From Achatina immaculata (taxonomy: Eukaryota; Mollusca; Gastropoda; Stylommatophora; Achatinidae), in NCBI GenBank assembly GCA_009760885.1, contig CM019707.1:32343602-32407601 (forward strand): a stretch of DNA of 64,000 bases, given 5' to 3'. A model generated the notes under the pieces. It worked only from the letters and a program-made list of their open reading frames with translations. It did no database searches and was not told the DNA's origin. Made by a program: the position numbers and the translations under genes. Shown here in pieces: positions 43,579 to 55,204 of the stretch. Numbering within the stretch: position 1 is the first letter of the stretch; every line of letters begins with the position of its first letter.

Positions 43579-46482
43579 GTAAAACTCTGTACAGAAACCT
43601 TACAAGTAAAACTCTGTACAGAAACCTTACAAGTAAAACTCTGTACTGAAACCTTACAAGTAAAACTCTGTACTGAAACCTTACAAGTAAAACTCTGTAC
43701 TGAAACCTTACAAGTAAAACTCTGTACAGAAACCTTACAAGTAAAACTCTGTACAGAAACCTTACAAGTAAAACTCTGTACTGAAACCTTACAAGTAAAA
43801 CTCTGTACAGAAACCTTACAAGTAAAACTCTGTACAGAAACCTTACAAGTAAAACTCTGTACTGAAACCTTACAAGTAAAACTCTGTACTGAAACCTTAC
43901 AAGTAAAACTCTGTACAGAAACCTTACAAGTAAAACTCTGTACAGAAACCTTACAAGTAAAACTCTGTACTGAAACCTTACAAGTAAAACTCTGTACTGA
44001 AACCTTACAAGTAAAACTCTGTACAGAAACCTTACAAGTAAAACTCTGTACTGAAACCTTACAAGTAAAACTCTGTACTGAAACCTTACAAGTAAAACTC
44101 TGTACAGAAACCTTACAAGTAAAACTCTGTACAGAAACCTTACAAGTAAAACTCTGTACTGAAACCTTACAAGTAAAACTCTGTACTGAAACCTTACAAG
44201 TAAAACTCTGTACTGAAACCTTACAAGTAAAACTCTGTACAGAAACCTTACAAGTAAAACTCTGTACAGAAACCTTACAAGTAAAACTCTGTACAGAAAC
44301 CTTACAAGTAAAACTCTGTACTGAAACCTTACAAGTAAAACTCTGTACTGAAACCTTACAAGTAAAACTCTGTACTGAAACCTTACAAGTAAAACTCTGT
44401 ACTGAAACCTTACAAGTAAAACTCTGTACAGAAACCTTACAAGTAAAACTCTGTACTGAAACCTTACAAGTAAAACTCTGTACTGAAACCTTACAAGTAA
44501 AACTCTGTACAGAAACCTTACAAGTAAAACTCTGTACTGAAACCTTACAAGTAAAACTCTGTACAGAAACCTTACAAGTAAAACTCTGTACAGAAACCTT
44601 ACAAGTAAAACTCTGTACTGAAACCTTACAAGTAAAACTCTGTACAGAAACCTTACAAGTAAAACTCTGTACAGAAACCTTACAAGTAAAACTCTGTACT
44701 GAAACCTTACAAGTAAAACTCTGTACTGAAACCTTACAAGTAAAACTCTGTACTGAAAACCTTACAAGTAAAACTCTGTACTGAAACCTTACAAGTAAAA
44801 CTCTGTACTGAAACCTTACAAGTAAAACTCTGTACTGAAACCTTACAAGTAAAACTCTGTACTGAAACCTTACAAGTAAAACTCTGTACTGAAACCTTAC
44901 AAGTAAAACTCTGTACAGAAACCTTACAAGTAAAACTCTGTACTGAAACCTTACAAGTAAAACTCTGTACAGAAACCTTACAAGTAAAACTCTGTACAGA
45001 AACCTTACAAGTAAAACTCTGTACTGAAACCTTACAAGTAAAACTCTGTACAGAAACCTTACAAGTAAAACTCTGTACAGAAACCTTACAAGTAAAACTC
45101 TGTACTGAAACCTTACAAGTAAAACTCTGTACAGAAACCTTACAAGTAAAACTCTGTACAGAAACCTTACAAGTAAAACTCTGTACTGAAACCTTACAAG
45201 TAAAACTCTGTACAGAAACCTTACAAGTAAAACTCTGTACTGAAACCTTACAAGTAAAACTCTGTACTGAAACCTTACAAGTAAAACTCTGTACAGAAAC
45301 CTTACAAGTAAAACTCTGTACAGAAACCTTACAAGTAAAACTCTGTACTGAAACCTTACAAGTAAAACTCTGTACTGAAACCTTACAAGTAAAACTCTGT
45401 ACAGAAACCTTACAAGTAAAACTCTGTACAGAAACCTTACAAGTAAAACTCTGTACAGAAACCTTACAAGTAAAACTCTGTACTGAAACCTTACAAGTAA
45501 AACTCTGTACTGAAACCTTACAAGTAAAACTCTGTACAGAAACCTTACAAGTAAAACTCTGTACTGAAACCTTACAAGTAAAACTCTGTACAGAAACCTT
45601 ACAAGTAAAACTCTGTACAGAAACCTTACAAGTAAAACTCTGTACTGAAACCTTACAAGTAAAACTCTGTACTGAAACCTTACAAGTAAAACTCTGTACT
45701 GAAACCTTACAAGTAAAACTCTGTACTGAAACCTTACAAGTAAAACTCTGTACTGAAACCTTACAAGTAAAACTCTGTACTGAAACCTTACAAGTAAAAC
45801 TCTGTACTGAAACCTTACAAGTAAAACTCTGTACTGAAACCTTACAAGTAAAACTCTGTACTGAAACCTTACAAGTAAAACTCTGTACTGAAACCTTACA
45901 AGTAAAACTCTGTACAGAAACCTTACAAGTAAAACTCTGTACTGAAACCTTACAAGTAAAACTCTGTACTGAAACCTTACAAGTAAAACTCTGTACAGAA
46001 ACCTTACAAGTAAAACTCTGTACTGAAACCTTACAAGTAAAACTCTGTACTGAAACCTTACAAGTAAAACTCTGTACTGAAACCTTACAAGTAAAACTCT
46101 GTACTGAAACCTTACAAGTAAAACTCTGTACAGAAACCTTACAAGTAAAACTCTGTACTGAAACCTTACAAGTAAAACTCTGTACAGAAACCTTACAAGT
46201 AAAACTCTGTACAGAAACCTTACAAGTAAAACTCTGTACAGAAACCTTACAAGTAAAACTCTGTACAGAAACCTTACAAGTAAAACTCTGTACTGAAACC
46301 TTACAAGTAAAACTCTGTACTGAAACCTTACAAGTAAAACTCTGTACTGAAACCTTACAAGTAAAACTCTGTACAGAAACCTTACAAGTAAAACTCTGTA
46401 CTGAAACCTTACAAGTAAAACTCTGTACTGAAACCTTACAAGTAAAACTCTGTACTGAAACCTTACAAGTAAAACTCTGTAC
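43579..46482. repeat. 27-bp array, about 107 units
   Basis: Unit AAGTAAAACTCTGTACWGAA plus ACCTTAC. The units are identical except at one position (W = A or T in TAC[A/T]GAA), with one extra A at about 44757. The period is a multiple of three, which produces 400-580-codon open frames (LQVKLCTET on plus, SVQSFTCKV on minus). These have no start, splice or homology support and are not genes. The array lies in the ECT2 W7/W8 intron. Confidence 0.98.
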
Positions 46483-47192
46483 CACCCCCAGCCAACCTAC
46501 TGTGTCAGGAGAATGGTGTATCTACCAGGCCCAACCAACCTACTGTGTCTGGAGAATGGTGTATCTACCACCCCCAGCCAACCTACTGTGTCAGGAGAAT
46601 GGTGTATCTACCATGCCCAGCCAATCTACTGTGTCAGAAGAATGGTGTATCTACCAAGCCCAACCAACCTACTGTGTCAGGAGAATGGTGTATCTACCAC
46701 CCCCAGCCAACCTACTGTGTCAGAAGAATGGTGTATCTACCACCCCCAGCCAACCTACTGTGTCAGGAGAATGGTGTATCTACCACCCCCAGCCAATCTA
46801 CTGTGTCAGAAGAATGGTGTATCTACCAAGCCCAACCAACCTACTGTGTCAGGAGAATGGTGTATCTACCAGGCCCAGCCAATCTACTGTGTCAGGAGAA
46901 TGGTGTATCTACCACCCCCAGCCAACCTACTGTGTCAGGAGAATGGTGTATCTACCAGGCCCAACCAACCTACTGTGTCAGGAGAATGGTGTATCTACCA
47001 CCCCCAGCCAACCTACTGTGTCAGAAGAATGGTGTATCTACCAGGCCCAACCAACCTACTGTGTCAGGAGAATGGTGTATCTACCACCCCCAGCCAACAT
47101 ACTGTGTCAGGAGAATGGTGTATCTACCACCCCCAGCCAACCTACTGTGTCAGGAGAATGGTGTATCTACCAGGCCCAACCAACCCATAGTT
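46483..47192. repeat. 43-bp array, about 16 units
   Basis: Unit CCAACCTACTGTGTCAGGAG plus AATGGTGTATCTACCACCCC and CAG. Variation is concentrated in ACCACCCCCAG versus ACCAGGCCCAA and CAGGAG versus CAGAAG. Single copies of the same repeat occur in the W8 units (41245-41285, 42500-42560) and at 49061-49138. Confidence 0.96.
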
Positions 47193-47512
47193 CTCTTCAT
47201 GGGTTCCATGGGTTGCAGTACCCAAGCCTGGCAATCAGAGTGTGGGGACTAATGTGGTTCCACTGCAACAGATTACATAAGTCCCTGTAGCTCCACTTCC
47301 CACATCCATTTCAATGATCATGTTTCAGGGCCTAACAATGAGATAAATGTAAAATAACTCATGCTTGCACTGATCATACTGAAACAGACCAATAAAATGA
47401 TTCAAAATGTCTTGGGAGGAACTACTTAGCAAAACGATGTTTGATATTCATCTGCTTCAGCATCATCTTATAAGACCACATACATGCAAGAAAACATTTC
47501 ACTCACAAGTAG

Positions 47513-47875
47513 AAATCTGTACTGAAACCTTACAAGTAAAACTCTGTACTGAAACCTTACAAGTAAAACTCTGTACTGAAACCTTACAAGTAAAACTCTG
47601 TACTGAAACCTTACAAGTAAAACTCTGTACAGAAACCTTACAAGTAAAACTCTGTACTGAAACCTTACAAGTAAAACTCTGTACTGAAACCTTACAAGTA
47701 AAACTCTGTACTGAAACCTTACAAGTAAAACTCTGTACTGAAACCTTACAACTAAAACTCTGTAAGAAATCTTACAAATAAAACTCTGTACAGAAACCTT
47801 ACAAATAAAACTCTGTAAGGAAACCTTAGAAGTAAAACTCTGTACAGAAACCTTACAAGTAAAATCTGTACTGAA
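47513..47875. repeat. Short 27-bp arrays in the W7 units
   Basis: About 13 units here, about 13 at 49466-49828 and about 4-5 at 51208-51330. They are the same unit as the large array, with decayed units (AACTCTGTAAGAAATCTTAC) on the exon side. The decayed units are shared between A and B, showing that the whole block was copied. Confidence 0.92.
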
Positions 47876-47923
47876 ACTTGAAGTAGTTCTTGCAGTTTTT
47901 AACTGCCAGATGAACATACTTAC

Positions 47924-48057
47924 ATGCAAAATTGTATGCAAGATGCCAACATAGTTCTGTTCTGTCTGCAAAAGTTCCATTACCACCATCTGTCGTTTAC
48001 TCAGCTTTCCCATGCTGCCTTGTACATGTTCTTCTCTGTTTTCTAACTTCATTTCAG
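47924..48057 (-). CDS. ECT2: ECT2 exon W7, copy a (start of DH)
   Basis: Acceptor TTGATCACAG, donor CAT|GTAAGT; phase 1 to 0, 134 nt. Encodes AEMKLENREEHVQGSMGKLS then KRQMVVMELLQTEQNYVGIL and HTILH. It matches vertebrate WQVAKELYQTESNYVNILAT, the first DH helix with its invariant Glu. Because entry and exit phases differ, two copies spliced in series would shift the frame; only one copy can be used per transcript. Confidence 0.95.
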
Positions 48058-48386
48058 CTGTGATCAAGAAAATTTCAACCCAGACAAATAATCACATCAT
48101 ATTTGATTCTCTCAAAACAGTAACAATCTCATATTTAATTCTCTCAAAACTGTAACAATCTCACATTTGATTCTCTCAGAACAGTAATAAATAATCTTTC
48201 AAATAAATGGCAAATTCCAAAAATCCATTCCAATACTGAGGCAGGTTTTTGTATTAAATGCCATAAAATTTGGATAAATGTAATCTTTCTGACCAAGATT
48301 AGACTTCACTCACACTTTGAAATGATTTCTGTAGCACTTTCTGTTGTCAATTTGCGCAATATTTTTTAGATGTGCACCTCAAGGTT

Positions 48387-48735
48387 TCATGAATAGTTAA
48401 TGAGGTCACTAACAGCAAGTGTTGTTTTATCTTTGTTAATTTCAACACCTATTTTGCTAGCCAAGGAAGACAGGGAATCTGTTTTTTCCTGCATCGATTT
48501 CACATTGTCACTGATAAGAGTTATGTCATCAGCAAAATCAAGATCTTCTATTTGGGTCCCATGTACCCAATCAATACCGGTTTTACTTGTGCAACATCTT
48601 TTCATTATGAAGTCTATGGCAATTCCAAAAAGCAAGGGAGATAATATACATCCTTGTTTCACGCCTGTTTCAGTCTGGAACCATTCACTCATTCCTTCTT
48701 CTGTCTTGACTGCACAAACTATCTGTTGTAAAGAT
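48387..48735 (-). mobile_element. LINE family A reverse-transcriptase scrap (unit A)
   Basis: Minus strand: EGMSEWFQTETGVKQGCILS, PLLFGIAIDFIMKRCC and LDFADDITLISDNVKSM. The RT core matches the LINE at 29699-31278 and the FADD box is intact. Both ends of the scrap are missing. The same scrap occurs at 50339-50700 and 53317-53690. Confidence 0.9.
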
Positions 48736-49875
48736 CTCTAATTTCAGTTACCACAGGAATACTTTTCTTAATTTCCCCCCCCCCCCCTCTCCCCCCCTCT
48801 GTTTCAGAAAATGGCAGGAAATTAAGGATCCCAGCATGTGGCAAAAAAAAAAAAAAACTTTATGCAAAGAGAGTTTTCACTTTGCAAAGATCATAAACGA
48901 GCATTTCAGATGAGTTGTTCTGAGTGGTTTTGCTTCACTCAGGTGAGCTGTTCATCAGTAAACATGTTCACAAAGGAAGTGACCAGTTTTCTGATGTGCA
49001 CGCATCAAAATGGGGTGCTACACAATCAGCATGAACAACATTGCGTTTTTTTTTACCCAGGAGAATGGTGTATCTACCACCCCCAGCCAACCTACTGTGT
49101 CAGGAGAATGGTGTATCTACCAGGCCCAACCAACCCATAGTTCTCTTCATGGGTTCCATGGGTTGCAGTACCCAAGCCTGGCAATCAGAGTGTGGGGACT
49201 AATGTGGTTCCACTGCAACAGATTACATAAGTCCCTGTAGCTCCACTTCCCACATCCATTTCAATGATCATGTTTCAGGGCCTAACAATGAGATAAATGT
49301 AAAATAACTCATGCTTGCACTGATCATACTGAAACAGACCAATAAAATGATTCAAAATGTCTTGGGAGGAACTACTTAGCAAAACGATGTTTGATATTCA
49401 TCTGCTTCAGCATCATCTTATAAGACCACATACATGCAAGAAAACATTTCACTCACAAGTAGAAATCTGTACAGAAACCTTACAAGTAAAACTCTGTACT
49501 GAAAACCTTACAAGTAAAACTCTGTACTGAAAACCTTACAAGTAAAACTCTGTACTGAAACCTTACAAGTAAAACTCTGTACAGAAACCTTACAAGTAAA
49601 ACTCTGTACTGAAACCTTACAAGTAAAACTCTGTACTGAAACCTTACAAGTAAAACTCTGTACTGAAACCTTACAAGTAAAACTCTGTACTGAAACCTTA
49701 CAACTAAAACTCTGTAAGAAATCTTACAAATAAAACTCTGTACAGAAACCTTACAAATAAAACTCTGTAAGGAAACCTTAGAAGTAAAACTCTGTACAGA
49801 AACCTTACAAGTAAAATCTGTACTGAAACTTGAAGTAGTTCTTGCAGTTTTTAACTGCCAGATGAACATACTTAC

Positions 49876-50009
49876 ATGCAAAATTGTATGCAAGATGCCA
49901 ACATAGTTCTGTTCTGTCTGCAAAAGTTCCATTACCACCATCTGTCGTTTACTCAGCTTTCCCATGCTGCCTTGTACATGTTCTTCTCTGTTTTCTAACT
50001 TCATTTCAG
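49876..50009 (-). CDS. ECT2: ECT2 exon W7, copy b
   Basis: Identical to copy a with the same acceptor and donor. See copy a for domain content and the phase argument. Confidence 0.85.
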
Positions 50010-50338
50010 CTGTGATCAAGAAAATTTCAACCCAGACAAATAATCACATCATATTTGATTCTCTCAAAACAGTAACAATCTCATATTTAATTCTCTCAAA
50101 ACTGTAACAATCTCACATTTGATTCTCTCAGAACAGTAATAAATAATCTTTCAAATAAATGGCAAATTCCAAAAATCCATTCCAATACTGAGGCAGGTTT
50201 TTGTATTAAATGCCATAAAATTTGGATAAATGTAATCTTTCTGACCAAGATTAGACTTCACTCACACTTTGAAATGATTTCTGTAGCACTTTCTGTTGTC
50301 AATTTGCGCAATATTTTTTAGATGTGCACCTCAAGGTT

Positions 50339-50730
50339 TCATGAATAGTTAATGAGGTCACTAACAGCAAGTGTTGTTTTATCTTTGTTAATTTCAACAC
50401 CTATTTTGCTAGCCAAGGAAGACAGGGAATCTGTTTTTTCCTGCATCGATTTCACATTGTCACTGATAAGAGTTATGTCATCAGCAAAATCAAGATCTTC
50501 TATTTGGGTCCCATGTACCCAATCAATACCGGTTTTACTTGTGCAACATCTTTTCATTATGAAGTCTATGGCAATTCCAAAAAGCAAGGGAGATAATATA
50601 CATCCTTGTTTCACGCCTGTTTCAGTCTGGAACCATTCACTCATTCCTTCTTCTGTCTTGACTGCACAAACATATCTGTTGTAAAGATCTCTAATTTCAG
50701 TTACCACAGGAATACTTTTCTTAATTTCCC
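50339..50730 (-). mobile_element. LINE family A reverse-transcriptase scrap (unit B)
   Basis: Same as in unit A, with one extra base that extends the frame upstream to IRDLYNRYVCAVKTEEGMSE. Confidence 0.9.
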
Positions 50731-51351
50731 CCCCCCCCCCTCTCCCCCCCTCTGTTTCAGAAAATGGCAGGAAATTAAGGATCCCAGCATGTGGCAAAAA
50801 AAAAAAAAAACTTTATGCAAAGAGAGTTTTCACTTTGCAAAGATCATAAACGAGCATTTCAGATGAGTTGTTCTGAGTGGTTTTGCTTCACTCAGGTGAG
50901 CTGTTCATCAGTAAACATGTTCACAAAGGAAGTGACCAGTTTTCTGATGTGCACGCATCAAAATGGGGTGCTACACAATCAGCATGAACAACATTGCGTT
51001 TTTTTTTACCCATGAGAAATACCCTACAGCTGTACATTTTAGCCTCCATGTGAAAAATGGGCAATGGATGATCCAAACAAGGTTTCTTTGCTTGGTATTA
51101 CTGCAGCTGTCATTTATCCTACTTCTCACCAACTGAATGATGATCACAAAGAGACACATGATCTACCCATTAGTATAGTGTTCAGATGATATATAGATAA
51201 GACAAAAAACTACTGAAACCTTACAAGTAAAACTCTGTACAGAAACCTTACAAATAAAACTCTGTAATGAAACCTCACAAGTAAAACTCTGTACAGAAAC
51301 CTTACAAGTAAAATCTGTACTAAAACTTGAAGTAGTTCTTGCAGTTTTTAA

Positions 51352-52828
51352 CACTTCCCGGGCCAAAGACGGGGAAATCCGTTTTTCCGGTTTCTGTGCG
51401 TTGTTGGCCGAAAGGCGGATTTGCCGTTTTTGATGGTCGTCTTATTTAAACTGTTTCTAGTGTGTTATTTAAAATAATTTTTGGTTGTCTGTATTTTTAC
51501 TGCAAAGTTAATATAATAAAATATTGTTTTTAATCTTCGTAACTTTAAAAAAAATAGAAATCTCACGGCTTTAGCTGTCGGGAACACGTGTTTACGAGAT
51601 CTCGCCAAGTCGACATTTTGTGCAAATGGCGGAGCACGTTTCGCTCGACGAAACTGCAATGTACAATGAATTAAGCCCCGAACTGTTTGTCAGACTACCC
51701 TAGTGATGAATAAAAATCACTGTTTAATGATTCTAGTAATGAAAGTGATGTGTTTCAAAGTGATTTCTGTGACGGTGATCGGATTAAAAATACGATAACT
51801 AGGCACAGCATTGCTGTGTCAGAAGTGAAAATTCAAGTGACAGTGTGATTTATTCAATGTCAGGATATGATGCTCAAACAGTAAGTATTTCACATTTTTT
51901 ATGTGATATAGTTAGCAGTGATATAGGTGTGTGGAGTAACATTGATTCTACACCAGTTCTTGAAAAATTTCTAGGAAATTCTGGTGTTTCAGTGAATGTA
52001 AACAAACCAGGCAGCATGGAGGAAATTTTCAGTACAATGTTTGGCAATGATTTTTTTAAAACTGTTACCTCATCATGAAAATGTATACTGTGCACAGACA
52101 CAACATACGAAAAATTACTGCCTTTTTGTCTGAAAATATAACACATTCAGACATGAACAAATTCTTTGGATTGATCATTTTGATGGGCCAGACTAGGAAG
52201 CCACACTGGAAAGATTACTGGACAACAGACCCTCTTCTGGAAACACCAATATTTTCAAAAACAATTAGCAGAGCTAAATTTGAGCATCTTCTGACACTTC
52301 TGCATTTCTCTGACAACTCTCAGACATTTCCAGAAAGTAGAATTAGCAAAATAAAACCTCTGCTGGATTATTTTTTGCCTAAATTTCAAGAGTTGTATAA
52401 ACCGAAGCAGCAGCTTTCGACTGATGATGGAAAGACGAAAGACTTGTTCGCATGATATCAACAATGCACAACAGTGATTGTCTGGAATAGTAAAGGATCA
52501 TGTTCTGGTGAATCCTGAGGATGAAGGCACTAAAAAAGCATCATCTAGGAAGTGCAGTGTGCTTGGTCAATGAGAAAAAGAGTGAAACAAAATTTTTTTG
52601 TCAAAGTTGTCAAGTCCTGTTGCATTCAAATAATTGTTTAACAATACTTGTTTAACTCAAGAAGTACTAGAGGGTCTTGGGAGTCTGTCTACCAACCTGG
52701 ATCAATTTATCTCAATGGTGAGTAAAGATATGCATGTTTTTCTAAGTCCACTCAAAAAAGTTCATTTTTCAGAAAAATGGCTGGGAACTGGGGGTTTTTC
52801 AGGGTAAATAACTGTGGTCCACAAAGTG
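51352..52828 (+). mobile_element. piggyBac element with TTAA duplication
   Basis: TTAA flanks both ends (51348-51351, 52829-52832). The left end is CACTTCCCGGGCCAAAGACG and the reverse complement of the right end is CACTTTGTGGACCACAGTTA. Coding pieces: MAEHVSLDETAMYNELSPEL at 51626; PGSMEEIFSTMFGNDFFKTV; then MNKFFGLIILMGQTRKPHWK, YWTTDPLLETPIFSKTISRA and LYKPKQQLSTDDGKTKD. These form the N-terminal part of the piggyBac transposase domain (DDE_Tnp_1_7). Stops, and a deletion after the STDD segment, remove the rest of the catalytic core. Removing it restores the sequence seen in the two other W7 units. Confidence 0.93.
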
Positions 52829-52853
52829 TTAACTGCCAGATGAACATACTTAC

Positions 52854-52987
52854 ATGCAAAATTGTGTGCAAGATGCCAACATAGTTCTGTTCTGTCTGCA
52901 AAAGTTCCATTACCACCATCTGTCGTTTACTCAGCTTTCCCATGCTGCCTTGTACATGTTCTTCTCTGTTTTCTAACTTCATTTCAG
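52854..52987 (-). CDS. ECT2: ECT2 exon W7, copy c
   Basis: Same protein as copies a and b. One synonymous change separates it (CAT to CAC, His, from plus-strand GTATGC/GTGTGC). This copy is nearest to upstream exon W6. The synonymous-only difference is compatible with coding constraint but a single site proves nothing. Confidence 0.9.
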
Positions 52988-53316
52988 CTGTGATCAAGAA
53001 AATTTCAACCCAGACAAATAATCACATCATATCTGATTCTCTCAAAACAGTAACAATCTCATATTTAATTCTCTCAAAACTGTAACAATCTCACATTTGA
53101 TTCTCTCAGAACAGTAACAAATAATCTTTCAAATAAATGGCAAATTCCAAAAATCCATTCCAATACTGAGGCAGGTTTTTGTATTAAATGCCATAAAATT
53201 TGGATAAATGTAATCTTTCTGACCAAGATTAGACTTCACTCACACTTTGAAATGATTTTTGTAGCACTTTCTGTTGTCAATTTGCGCAATATTTTTTAGA
53301 TGTGCACCTCAAGGTT

Positions 53317-53725
53317 TCATGAATAGTTAATGAGGTCACTAACAGCAAGTGTTGTTTTATCTTTGTTAATTTCAACACCTATTTTGCTAGCCAAGGAAGA
53401 CAGGGAATCTGTTTTTTCCTGCATCGATTTCACATTGTCACTGATAAGAGTTATGTCATCAGCAAAATCAAGATCTTCTATTTGGGTCCCATGTACCCAA
53501 TCAATGCCGGTTTTACTTGTGCAACATCTTTTCATTATGAAGTCTATGGCAATTCCAAAAAGCAAGGGAGATAATATACATCCTTGTTTCACGCCTGTTT
53601 CAGTCTGGAACCATTCACTCATTCCTTCTTCTGTCTTGACTGCACAAACATATCCGTTGTAAAGATCTCTAATTTCGGTTACCGCAGGAATACTTTTCTT
53701 AATTCCCCCCCCCCCCATCTCCACT
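53317..53725 (-). mobile_element. LINE family A reverse-transcriptase scrap (unit C)
   Basis: Third copy of the scrap, with IRDLYNGYVCAVKTEEGMSE and the intact FADD box. Confidence 0.9.
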
Positions 53726-54324
53726 ATTTGTTTCAGAAAATGGCAGGAAATTAAGGATCCCAGCATGTGGCAAAAAAAAAAACAAAACTTTATGCAAAGA
53801 GAGTTTTCACTTTGCAAAGATCATAAATGAGCATTTCAGATGAGTTGTTCTGAGTGGTTTTGCTTCACTCAGGTGAGCTGTTCATCAGTAAACATGTTCA
53901 CAAAGGAAGTGACCAGTTTTCTGATGTGCACGCATCAAAATGGGGTGCTACACAATCAGCATGAACAACATTGCGTTTTTTTTACCCATGAAAAATACCC
54001 TACAGCTGTACATTTTAGCCTCCATGTGAAAAATGGGCAATGGATGATCCAAACAAGGTTTCTTTGCTCGGTATTACTGCAGCTGTCATTTATCCTACTT
54101 CTCAACAACTGAATGATGATCACAAAGAGACACATGATCTACCCATTAGTATAGTGTTCAGATGATATATAGATAAGACAAAAAACTACAGAAATTACAT
54201 ATAAAGCTGATGATGAGACAGAACACTACAGAAATGATATATAAAGCTGATAATGTGGATGAGACAGAAAACTACAGAAATGATACATAAAGCTGACAAC
54301 GAAACTAAACTGAAGTAAATTTAC

Positions 54325-54538
54325 CTAAATATGACTCATATTTGTCTGGTATGGAGGCTAAATCTGCAGTACTGTCTAGAGTCAATGAAGCAGCACAAAC
54401 GTCTGCAGACGATGACCGTCTTTTATATGCCATAAAAGGTGAACCTTCAGTTTCTGCCGCAAGCTCTTGCAATATTTTCCGCTTGCGAGTTTTGGGCACA
54501 GGATGGTTTGCTCGTGAATGTCGTGCTGGAGTTGACAT
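54325..54538 (-). CDS. ECT2: ECT2 exon W6, basic linker with NLS
   Basis: Acceptor GTCTTTACAG and donor TTAG|GTAAAT; phase 0 to 1, 71 codons. Encodes MSTPARHSRANHPVPKTRKR then KILQELAAETEGSPFMAYKR and RSSSADVCAASL. The TRKRKILQELAAETE stretch parallels NRKRRRLKETLAQLSRE of vertebrates, the nuclear localisation segment between BRCT and DH. The rest is low-complexity and poorly conserved, as in the family. The leading ATG is internal and not a start. Confidence 0.93.
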
Positions 54539-54965
54539 CTGTAAAGACAATAATCTCATTAAGAAAGAACTGCTGAATTTTATGACACAGCAAAAAATGA
54601 ACTCTTTCAAAAGAAATACAAATAAATGACTTCTCATTTTTAAGATGACACTGAAGTGACATGGGAGTGTCAGCTGCTTGGCATCATTTTTCTTTCATGC
54701 CTGGGGGGGGGGGGCCGCCTTTCCAGCGGGGAACGGGATCACGCTCTGTGTGTGCAACAACAGCCTGCTGGACAGCCAGCTTGGAGACAGCTCCAGGCAT
54801 GCACTCTGATTCTGGAATGAGAAATCCGATGCATGCTTCAACAATGTCTGTTCCCTGCCACCAGTAATCCGCTACCTCTGTCTAGTTCACCACATTCTTG
54901 TTACCATTGTTGCAGAGACCCACAGACTTGTCACATATTGGATTTGTTGGCCACAAACCAGATTT

Positions 54966-55125
54966 TCTTCATCCCCACAGCCAGCCTACATGTCCCCACA
55001 GCCAGCCAACATGTCCCCACAGCCATCCTACATGTCCCCGCAGCCATCCTACATGTCCCCGCTGCTACCCTACATGTCCCCGCAGCCAGCTTACATGTTC
55101 CCGCAGCCAGCCTACATGTCCCCAA
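54966..55125. repeat. 21-bp minisatellite, 8 copies
   Basis: Unit ACATGTCCCCGCAGCCAGCC plus T. Open in several frames because 21 is a multiple of three; no gene. Confidence 0.95.
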
Positions 55126-55204
55126 CAGTCCATCATTTCGACCAGCACAGTGCTGTTCCATACCAAGAGCTTGGCCCCACCTGTTGACTGTTCCTTTGGT
55201 TTTA

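Larger units (their letters stand above)
47109..54190. repeat. Triplication of a segment carrying exon W7
   Basis: Unit A 47109-49060, unit B 49061-51012 (offset 1,952 bp) and unit C about 51013-54190. Each has a short 27-bp array, exon W7, three copies of a ~33-bp TTTGATTCTCTCAAAACAGT repeat, a LINE A reverse-transcriptase scrap and a poly-C/poly-A patch. A and B are nearly identical. C has more changes and a piggyBac copy inserted at 51352. The A/B joint fuses TTTTTACCCA to GGAGAATGG. Confidence 0.93.

Noticed and set aside
43561..46485. Open frames of 407 and 583 codons (LQVKLCTET / SVQSFTCKV)
   Set aside because: They are translations of the 27-bp array. The period is divisible by three and the unit lacks stops; both strands are open over the same DNA and nothing resembles a real protein or exon.
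46502..47290. Three overlapping plus-strand frames of 225-262 codons
   Set aside because: The 43-bp unit rotates through all three frames without stops, so each frame gives the same peptide text shifted. Repeat artefact.
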